Source: Endomicrobium sp. (GTDB taxonomy: Bacteria > Elusimicrobiota > Endomicrobiia > Endomicrobiales > Endomicrobiaceae). Taken from it: a stretch of DNA of 5,029 nucleotides. Positions 1 through 5,029 of this stretch are shown one piece after another. The stretch is taken from the NCBI GenBank assembly GCA_031260765.1, contig JAISKX010000128.1:1-5029 (forward strand). The letters run 5' to 3'. The stretch's first letter is position 1. The number at the start of each line of letters is the position of its first letter. The notes beneath the pieces are model-generated. The model made no database searches, was not told where the DNA came from, and saw nothing but the letters and a program-made list of their open reading frames with translations. The position numbers and the translations under genes are program-made.

Positions 1-773
1 CAAGCGGCGGTATTAGAAGAAAAACTTGATTCAAATTTTATGCTTTTAAATGAGCCTATATTTAGAGAAGTCCCCATTCAATTCCAAGCAAAAGCCACGC
101 CGAATATATCCGTTTATGGCAATGTTTATACTATCGCTCAACAAAGCGGAGTAATTTCATTTAATTTTAAAGGATTGCCCAATAGCGAAACTTATTTAGC
201 GATAAAGAATATCAAACTTCTCACGCCCTATAATCCAGAAGAATATCTTTATATCCGCGCTCCGAGAACAATTAAAAGCGTTCCATTACTTGGCGTATGG
301 AGTCCTTGGTATATAGATAGAAGCGATTTCATAATCAATACAGGTTTTAATACAGAAGAAATAAATGAATTGCTTTTAGCCTTTAATCCCAATTCAAGAT
401 TTTCCATAGACAATATAGAGATTATTTCTTTACCTATCGGCGCTGAATTTGACGCTGAAATAGAAAGATTAAAACAAGACTATTTGCAAAGCGTCCAAAT
501 ACTGCCCAATAAAATCAAAGGCAATATAAATCTTTCTTCCAACAAAATTCTATTATTGTCTGTTCCTTATACAAAAGGTTGGAAAGCCTTTGTCAACGGC
601 AGAGAAACAAAATTGTTAAGAGCAAACACAAGGTTTAGCGCCTTGCCTTTAAAAGCGGGAAGTTATGATATTGAATTGAGATATAGAACGCCCGGGATTT
701 TACTTGGTCTCGCTTTGTCTTGCGCAGGCTTTTTATTATTTGCCGCTTTATTGTATTTGGATAAAAGGAAAAA
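1..773 (+). repeat. Direct repeat copy A: 3' part of a yfhO-like gene
   Basis: This stretch aligns with 2733-3502 with a one-codon gap. From 390 onward the match is close even at silent positions: 390-425 equals 3119-3154 and 508-561 equals 3237-3290, exactly. The left limit is only the window edge, so the repeat probably extends further upstream. The right end includes the Shine-Dalgarno-bearing tail AAAAGGAAAAA (763-773). Confidence 0.85.
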
Positions 774-792
774 CAAAATATGTCTTTTATAG
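1..792 (+). CDS. YfhO-family membrane protein, C-terminal part (5' end outside window)
   Basis: The frame is open from base 1 with no start. The first in-frame ATG, at 40, is internal, because the residues before it (QAAVLEEKLDSNF) align with residues 652-664 of the next gene. What remains is about 263 residues: a soluble, probably extracytoplasmic beta-rich region, then the family's C-terminal motif (GWKAFVNG, followed by LKAGSYDIELRYRTPG), one final membrane helix (GILLGLALS to ALLYL) and a basic KRKNK tail. In Bacillus and Listeria, YfhO-type proteins are GT-C-like enzymes linked to lipoteichoic acid glycosylation; applying that role here is inference. The catalytic N-terminal membrane domain lies outside the window. 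The stop overlaps the start of the downstream paralogue by 13 bases, which implies coupled translation. The family call is strong; the substrate is unknown. Confidence 0.85.
   Translation, partial: QAAVLEEKLDSNFMLLNEPIFREVPIQFQAKATPNISVYGNVYTIAQQSGVISFNFKGLPNSETYLAIKNIKLLTPYNPEEYLYIRAPRTIKSVPLLGVWSPWYIDRSDFIINTGFNTEEINELLLAFNPNSRFSIDNIEIISLPIGAEFDAEIERLKQDYLQSVQILPNKIKGNINLSSNKILLLSVPYTKGWKAFVNGRETKLLRANTRFSALPLKAGSYDIELRYRTPGILLGLALSCAGFLLFAALLYLDKRKNKICLL
764..769 (+). promoter_or_regulatory. Ribosome binding site AAAGGA inside the upstream yfhO-like gene
   Basis: AAAGGA lies ten bases before ATG 780 and within the Lys-Lys-Arg-Lys codons of the upstream paralogue. It supports 780 as the start. 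Since it lies inside the upstream coding sequence, initiation is probably coupled to translation and termination of the previous gene. Confidence 0.65.
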
Positions 793-3518
793 ATGTCGTA
801 GAAAAAAATTTAAATTTAGACGAAAAAAAAACATTTATTGCAACATATACTATTATATTTATGGCGATGGTTTTTGCGTGTTTTTTTGCTTTCTTTGTTA
901 ATGGGAAAAGTCTCGTCTTTTATGGCGATGGATTGGGACAAGATATTGTATCCCTCGCTTATTTTGGACAATATTTGCGCTCTGTAATTTTAAATTTTGC
1001 GCATGGCAATTTTGTAATACCTATGTGGGATCACAATATAGGTTTTGGCTCAGATATTATTTCCACATTGCATGTATATGTCATGGGAGATCCGTTTACT
1101 CTGCTTTCAGTTTTTATCCCTGAAAAATTTACGGAAATTCTATACGATTCTCTTATACTTTTAAAACTTTATTTGACAGGCGCTTTTTTTGCTCTTTATT
1201 GTTTTAAAATGAAAAAGACGGGATTTTCTGTTCTTTTTGGCAGTTTTACCTATGCTTTCTGCGGATATAGTTTGGTCGCCTTTAGCCACACTTGGTTTCT
1301 TATTCCTATAGTTTTGCTTCCTCTTTTATTGTTAGGCATAGAACAAATCTTTGACGGGAAAAAACCATATTTTTTTATTATTATGGTTTTCATTTCTTTT
1401 ATCAGCAGTTTTTATTTTTCCTATCTGTTGAGCCTTTTAATTTTCATATACGCCGCAGTAAGAGTTTTCTTTATATGTCCGCAAGACAAAATTAAAAATG
1501 CTTTCAAATATCTTTTAAAATTCATCTGCTATTATCTAATTGGTCTCTTAGCGGCTGGCGCTATTTTGGCGCCCAATATTATTGCTATGCTCGGCTCGCC
1601 GAGAATTTCCACAGAGCATACTCCATATCTGTTTTATATAAGCGGGTATTACAAACTTCTTTTATTTTCTTTTACGACAATACTTAACAATTTTGGTTAT
1701 GACTATTTTTATTATCCTAAAATGGGCTATCCTATTCTTGCCTTGTTTGCCGTAGTTTTGATATTTGTTAAAAGAAAGGACTTTATTCAACTTAAAATTT
1801 TTTTTATTTTCTTTGTTCTTGCGACTATATTTCCAATCGCAGGTAAAGTTTTTAACGGTTTTTCTTATATAACAAATAGGTGGATTTTTGCATTCTCCTT
1901 TCTCATCGCTTATATTATTACTGCTGCGGCGCCGCACATTATAAAACTTAGTAAAAGGGAAATTTTAGCGATGTTTATCTTTGCCTTTTGTTATATCGCC
2001 ATTTTTATTTTCTTGTCTTCATCTTTGTCCGGTTATGTTTTATTTTTTTTAGGATTAAAAATTCTTTTTATATTCTTTGGGCTATGCTTGCTTTTATTGT
2101 TTCTTTTATATAAAAAACCGCCGTCTGAATTTAAAGCATATCTTATTTTATTTATTTTACTGCTTGCCAATATATCTTTTAATGCAAATTTTCTAAATTT
2201 AACAAAAGGTTGGAATTATAATTCATCATATCTTAAAAAAGGACTCTCTTATGAAATTTTAACCAACAATGCTCAAACTTTAGCTAAACAATTACAAGAT
2301 GAAAAATTTTCGCGCTTTGAACAAAGTTCCTATAACAATGATGAATCCCTAAATATTTTGGAAAACGCCGTGATGTTAAATCAAGTCAAAGGAATGTCAT
2401 ATTATTTTAGTTTAAGCAATCCTTTCATTTATCAATATTTCAAAGAGATGGACATAGCAAATGGGATGGATTTTAGGTATGCCGGTCTCGACGGCAGAGC
2501 GATGACGGGAACTCTTGCAAATTCACATTATTTTATATCTGCGAACGGCGATGAGGCTCAAGTTCCTTATGGATATGATACGATAGTCGGTCAATATAGA
2601 GATTTTAATAAAATAAATTATGCCGCTTATCAAAACAAAAACGCTTTGCCTTTTGGATATACTTATAGCCATTATTTGCCGCGCGCAATTTATGAAAAAT
2701 TTTCGAGCATTCGCAAACAGCAATCTCAAACTCAGGCTGTTGTATTAGAAGAAAATCTTGATTCGGATTTTATGCTCTTAAATGAACCGATATTTAGGGA
2801 AATTCCTATCGCATTTCAATATGAGACTTCGAATATATCCGCCTATGGCAATATTTTCGCTACTGCGCAAGAAGCGGGAGGATTCATATTTAATTTTAAA
2901 AGTCCGCCTAATAGCGAAACTTATTTAATTCTCAACAATATAAAAATAAGCGACCCCTATAGTGTAAAGCAATACATTTATGTGCGTTCTCCGAAAACAT
3001 TTAAAGATGTATCGTTGCTTGGAGATTGGAACCCTTGGCATATAGACAGGAGCGATTTTATAATCAATACAGGTTTTAATATCGAAGAAATCAATAAAAT
3101 AACTTTAGCATTTGATAACAATTCAAGATTTTCCATAGACAATATAGAGATTATCTCTTTACCAATCGGCGCTGAATTTGACGCCGAGATAGCAAGATTA
3201 AAACAAGACTATTTGCAAAGCGTCCAAATATTGCCAAATAAAATCAAAGGCAATATAAATCTTTCTTCCAACAAAATTCTATTATTGTCTATCCCTTACA
3301 GCACAGGCTGGAAAGCCTTCGTCAATGGAAAAGAAACAAAATTGTTAAGAGCAAACACAATGTTTAGCGCCTTGCCTCTAAAAGCGGGAGGTTATGATAT
3401 TGAATTAAGATATAGAACGCCCGGAATTTTGCTTGGTCTTGCGCTGTCTTGCATAGGCTTTTTATTATTTGCCGCTTTGTTATATTTGAATAAAAGGAAA
3501 AATCATGGACTTATTTGA
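780..3518 (+). CDS. YfhO-family multi-pass membrane protein, complete paralogue (912 aa)
   Basis: Start ATG 780 is supported by AAAGGA ten bases upstream and by the overlap with the preceding gene. A short cytoplasmic N-terminus leads into a first membrane helix (about residues 19-41). The first outer loop holds FYGDGLGQD (47-55) and WDHNIGFGSD (83-92), the conserved acidic region typical of this family and of GT-C glycosyltransferases; Asp50 is a candidate catalytic residue. About a dozen more hydrophobic helices follow between residues 120 and 470. A long soluble region (about 475-880) contains GWKAFVNG (843-850) and LKAGGYDIELRYRTPG (867-882), and a last helix (about 882-903) precedes a basic tail. 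The length fits full YfhO proteins. A role in envelope polymer glycosylation, perhaps of lipoteichoic acid, comes from the family and is not shown by context. The C-terminal 260 residues repeat those of the gene before it. The stop overlaps the helicase start by 14 bases. Confidence 0.9.
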   Translation: MSFIDVVEKNLNLDEKKTFIATYTIIFMAMVFACFFAFFVNGKSLVFYGDGLGQDIVSLAYFGQYLRSVILNFAHGNFVIPMWDHNIGFGSDIISTLHVYVMGDPFTLLSVFIPEKFTEILYDSLILLKLYLTGAFFALYCFKMKKTGFSVLFGSFTYAFCGYSLVAFSHTWFLIPIVLLPLLLLGIEQIFDGKKPYFFIIMVFISFISSFYFSYLLSLLIFIYAAVRVFFICPQDKIKNAFKYLLKFICYYLIGLLAAGAILAPNIIAMLGSPRISTEHTPYLFYISGYYKLLLFSFTTILNNFGYDYFYYPKMGYPILALFAVVLIFVKRKDFIQLKIFFIFFVLATIFPIAGKVFNGFSYITNRWIFAFSFLIAYIITAAAPHIIKLSKREILAMFIFAFCYIAIFIFLSSSLSGYVLFFLGLKILFIFFGLCLLLLFLLYKKPPSEFKAYLILFILLLANISFNANFLNLTKGWNYNSSYLKKGLSYEILTNNAQTLAKQLQDEKFSRFEQSSYNNDESLNILENAVMLNQVKGMSYYFSLSNPFIYQYFKEMDIANGMDFRYAGLDGRAMTGTLANSHYFISANGDEAQVPYGYDTIVGQYRDFNKINYAAYQNKNALPFGYTYSHYLPRAIYEKFSSIRKQQSQTQAVVLEENLDSDFMLLNEPIFREIPIAFQYETSNISAYGNIFATAQEAGGFIFNFKSPPNSETYLILNNIKISDPYSVKQYIYVRSPKTFKDVSLLGDWNPWHIDRSDFIINTGFNIEEINKITLAFDNNSRFSIDNIEIISLPIGAEFDAEIARLKQDYLQSVQILPNKIKGNINLSSNKILLLSIPYSTGWKAFVNGKETKLLRANTMFSALPLKAGGYDIELRYRTPGILLGLALSCIGFLLFAALLYLNKRKNHGLI
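2733..3502 (+). repeat. Direct repeat copy B: 3' part of the complete yfhO-like gene
   Basis: Partner of the repeat at 1-773. By hand count the proteins match at about 73 of 117 positions up to residue 780, and at 119 of 128 positions from residue 781 to the Lys-Arg-Lys tail. The repeat ends just before the helicase start codon. Confidence 0.85.
3493..3498 (+). promoter_or_regulatory. Ribosome binding site AAAGGA for the helicase gene
   Basis: AAAGGA lies six bases before ATG 3505, in the Lys-Arg-Lys codons at the end of the complete yfhO-like gene. It is the counterpart, within the repeated segment, of the site at 764-769, but the spacer is four bases shorter. The site and the 14-base overlap decide the helicase start. 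Confidence 0.7.
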
Positions 3519-4683
3519 AAATCTCAATCCCTCTCAAAAGGACGCAGTCCTTTGCATTGACGGACCTCTAATTATTTTTGCGGGCGCAGGCACGGGCAAA
3601 ACCAGAGTCATCACGCATAGAATAGCCTATCTCATATCGCAAGGTGTTCCTCCTTGGCAAATTCTCGGCGTCACTTTCACAAACAAAGCCGCAGACGAAA
3701 TGAAAAAGAGAGTAAATGAACTCGTCCCAAACGGCGCAGGCTCTTCTGTTTATCTGTCCACTTTCCATAGTTTTTGCGCTTATTTTTTAAGAGCGGAGGC
3801 GCAAAATATAAAGTTAAATCCCGACTTTTTAATTTATGATTTTGCAGACCAAAAAAATATCATAAAAGACTGTATAAAAGAATTGAATTTAGACGAAAAA
3901 CGATATAAAGCCTCTTCCATAGTTGACAGAATCAGCCGCGCAAAAGACGATTTAAAAACTTGTCTGGAAATGGCTGACGATGCGGCAAAGTCAAACGATT
4001 TTTTTAATGCAACAGCCGCAAAAATATACAAACTCTATCAAAACAAATTAAAAACCGCCGACGCTTTAGATTTCGGAGATTTGATAATGCTTGTAGTTCA
4101 AGCGCTAAAAGAATACCCCGCCCTGCTTGAAAAATATCAAGACCGTTTTAAATATATTTTAGTTGACGAATATCAAGACACCAACCGCGCTCAATATGTT
4201 CTAATAAATCTCTTAGCCGCCAAACACAAAAACCTCTGCGTAGTGGGCGACGATGACCAATGCCTGCCTCAAAACACTTTAATATCAACCAATAAAGGAT
4301 TAAAAAGTATAGAAAAAATTTCAAAACAAGATATTTTGCTTTCCGCATCTGGATACGGCAAAACAATGGAAAGTAAAATAGAAAATATAAAAAAGAAAAA
4401 ATATAAGGGCGTTCTTGTCCATATTGAAACTAAAAGCGGCAAAAAAATTAAAGCAACGCCAAATCATATTGCTTTTGCAAGATTAAATCCCAAGGCGGGC
4501 GTTTATTATGTTTATTTGATATATAAAGAGGGGGTAGGCTATAGAATAGGTCAGACTCAAGGCGTGCGTTCAAGAAAAAAGGGCAATTTAGCTAATGGTC
4601 TCGCTATAAGATTGAATCAAGAGCATGCCGACAAAATGTGGATTATCAAAACTGTTTCAAAAAAAGAAGGGGCTATTTTCTAA
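3505..4683 (+). CDS. pcrA: PcrA/UvrD-type DNA helicase, N-terminal part interrupted by an incomplete intein
   Basis: Residues 1-252 are the start of a superfamily 1A 3'-5' DNA helicase used in repair and replication restart. Visible motifs are a Q motif (LNPSQKDAV, 7-15), Walker A (GAGTGKT, 27-33), motif Ia (VTFTNKAADEM, 56-66), motif Ib (STFHSFC, 85-91), motif II/Walker B (VDEYQDTNRAQY, 220-231) and motif III (CVVGDDDQ, 245-252). The expected next residues are S-I-Y-x-W-R-G-A; instead Cys253 opens an intein that runs to the stop at 4681. Family members are usually about 650-750 residues, so motifs IV-VI and domains 2A/2B are missing, and no C-extein is found in any frame of the window. As written the product is 392 residues and should lack helicase activity unless the missing half lies elsewhere. 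PcrA is preferred over UvrD or Rep because of the Gram-positive-like sequence. The start is supported by AAAGGA at 3493-3498. Confidence 0.88.
   Translation: MDLFENLNPSQKDAVLCIDGPLIIFAGAGTGKTRVITHRIAYLISQGVPPWQILGVTFTNKAADEMKKRVNELVPNGAGSSVYLSTFHSFCAYFLRAEAQNIKLNPDFLIYDFADQKNIIKDCIKELNLDEKRYKASSIVDRISRAKDDLKTCLEMADDAAKSNDFFNATAAKIYKLYQNKLKTADALDFGDLIMLVVQALKEYPALLEKYQDRFKYILVDEYQDTNRAQYVLINLLAAKHKNLCVVGDDDQCLPQNTLISTNKGLKSIEKISKQDILLSASGYGKTMESKIENIKKKKYKGVLVHIETKSGKKIKATPNHIAFARLNPKAGVYYVYLIYKEGVGYRIGQTQGVRSRKKGNLANGLAIRLNQEHADKMWIIKTVSKKEGAIF
4261..4680 (+). other. Intein, N-terminal portion, inserted in helicase motif III
   Basis: Splicing elements are visible: Cys at intein position 1 (TGC 4261) directly after motif III Gln; a block A-like start (CLPQNTLISTNKGLKSIEKI, helicase residues 253-272); and block B with VHIETKSGKKIKATPNHIAFA (305-325), including the T-x-x-H pair Thr318/His321 that assists the first N-to-S acyl shift. 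The insertion at an ATP-contacting helicase motif, directly before the Ser expected as C-extein +1, is typical of inteins. Only 140 residues are present. No LAGLIDADG motif, no block F and no terminal His-Asn are seen before the stop or in the 345 bases after it. Intein identity is well supported; splicing from this sequence alone is not possible. Confidence 0.85.
4501..4680 (+). other. Possible GIY-YIG-like nuclease module within the intein (truncated)
   Basis: After block B the protein reads VYYVYLIYK, then GYRIGQT, then VRSRK, then LNQEHADKMWIIKTVSKKEGAIF (helicase residues 333-392). The spacing resembles a GIY-YIG core: a paired-strand Y-x-Y-L segment, a Y-x-I-G-x-T strand, an Arg on the next helix, and later a strand and helix where a catalytic Glu would follow. 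The sequence stops about where that Glu is expected. From memory, similar Y-V-Y-L ... R-I-G ... N-Q-E-x-A-D segments occur in bacterial UvrD-helicase inteins, often with a later G-I-P-T motif. The nuclease assignment is inference from motif shape; it could instead be a non-nuclease linker domain. Confidence 0.35.
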
Positions 4684-5018
4684 TTTGTGGGCATACAACC
4701 GACTTCAATTATAGTTTTCTAAAAGAATCCAAGCCAACATCAGACAATCTCCCTTCCGGGCAAAATTATCAAAGTGCTGAGTCTGAATATGAAAAATGGT
4801 TTAGTTTTAATTTGTCAGACTCAAACAAAGAAATCGCGATAAACAAAGCTGATGTACTTTTTAACGAATTTACAAAGGATTATCCAGTTGATGATAATAT
4901 AAACTATCCTAGTAAGATTACAACTACCTTACTCTATCTTTCCGAACAAGATCCAGATGACAAAGTTGTTTCATATCCTTCTCCAATGAAAATTGGTATT
5001 TGGGAAATTAAAAAATAA
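4638..5018 (+). CDS. Unidentified open reading frame, start unclear
   Basis: I do not recognise this protein. The frame is open from 4596 (after a TAA at 4593-4595) to the TAA at 5016-5018. The only early start candidate is GTG 4638, which lies inside the helicase-intein gene and has no convincing Shine-Dalgarno; the next in-frame ATG is 4986, close to the end. Residues before about 17 are probably just an out-of-frame reading of the intein. The remainder is hydrophilic, acidic and aromatic, and looks like genuine coding sequence (SEYEKWFSFNLSDSNKEIA, later KITTTLLYLSEQD and SYPSPMKIGIWEIKK). No membrane segment, signal peptide, intein block or nuclease motif is evident. It is probably the C-terminal piece of a gene whose beginning was lost at a junction near 4660-4690. 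Confidence 0.4.
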   Translation: MDYQNCFKKRRGYFLICGHTTDFNYSFLKESKPTSDNLPSGQNYQSAESEYEKWFSFNLSDSNKEIAINKADVLFNEFTKDYPVDDNINYPSKITTTLLYLSEQDPDDKVVSYPSPMKIGIWEIKK

Positions 5019-5029
5019 ACTATATGGAA

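Noticed and set aside
40..792. Reading the first gene as a complete 250-residue protein starting at ATG 40
   Set aside because: The frame is open to base 1 and the residues before ATG 40 align with the interior of the paralogue, so this ATG is internal.
704..901. Short forward frame of 65 codons rich in Cys, Phe and Tyr across the junction of the two YfhO genes
   Set aside because: It overlaps both real genes in a third frame, and its odd composition is what an out-of-frame reading of membrane-helix codons gives.
1662..4366. Five open frames on the minus strand (1662-1937, 2523-2729, 3568-3768, 3834-4031, 4148-4366)
   Set aside because: Each lies wholly opposite a well-supported gene and shows no recognisable protein pattern; they are shadows of the plus-strand coding sequence.
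4681..5018. Treating the downstream frame as the C-terminal half of the intein
   Set aside because: No block F, no terminal His-Asn followed by Ser, and no helicase continuation (S-I-Y-x-W-R-G-A) is seen in any forward frame.
5024..5029. ATG-GAA five bases after the last stop, as a possible next gene start
   Set aside because: Only two codons are in the window, and the nearest purine-rich stretch (GGGA at 5002-5005) is too far upstream to be convincing.
1..5029. CRISPR arrays, tRNA or rRNA genes, IS terminal repeats, riboswitches, terminators
   Set aside because: No short regular repeats with spacers, no RNA-gene-like segment and no GC-rich hairpin with a T tail was found on reading; nearly all of the sequence is coding.

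Overview
The window is AT-rich (about one third G+C by eye) and all genes read rightward. The protein families suggest a low-GC Gram-positive (Bacillota/Clostridia-like) bacterium: YfhO-type membrane proteins with the usual C-terminal G-W-x-A-x-V-N-G motif, and a PcrA-type helicase whose N-terminal half follows the Bacillus PcrA pattern. This placement is inferred from family resemblance, not from a search. The first gene enters from the left edge and the sequence changes character near the right edge, so this could be a short metagenomic contig.

Layout. Bases 1-792 are the C-terminal part of a YfhO-family membrane protein. Bases 780-3518 hold a complete 912-residue paralogue whose last 260 residues match the first copy closely. 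Bases 3505-4683 encode the N-terminal part of a UvrD/PcrA superfamily 1 DNA helicase. Each gene starts inside the end of the previous one (13- and 14-base overlaps), and both ribosome binding sites lie in the Lys-Arg-Lys codons at the end of a YfhO copy. The three genes therefore look like one translationally coupled transcription unit. No promoter or terminator is visible, and no intergenic stretch exceeds 300 bases.

The main point of interest is in the helicase. Directly after G-D-D-D-Q of helicase motif III, where S-I-Y is expected, the protein turns into an intein: Cys1, a block A-like start and a T-P-N-H block B. It is followed by a segment that may be a divergent GIY-YIG-like nuclease module. 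The intein never finishes. A stop codon comes at 4681, and the rest of the window (to 5018) is an unrelated-looking open frame of unknown function in another frame. No intein C-terminus and no helicase C-extein are present. As read, the helicase cannot be restored by splicing. Real decay, insertion, a split intein, frameshifting and assembly error are all possible; a rearranged or misjoined sequence near 4660-4690 seems most likely to me.

The YfhO copies are predicted multi-pass GT-C-like membrane proteins, probably acting in cell-envelope glycosylation. The helicase would act in DNA repair and replication. No functional link between them is evident beyond co-transcription.
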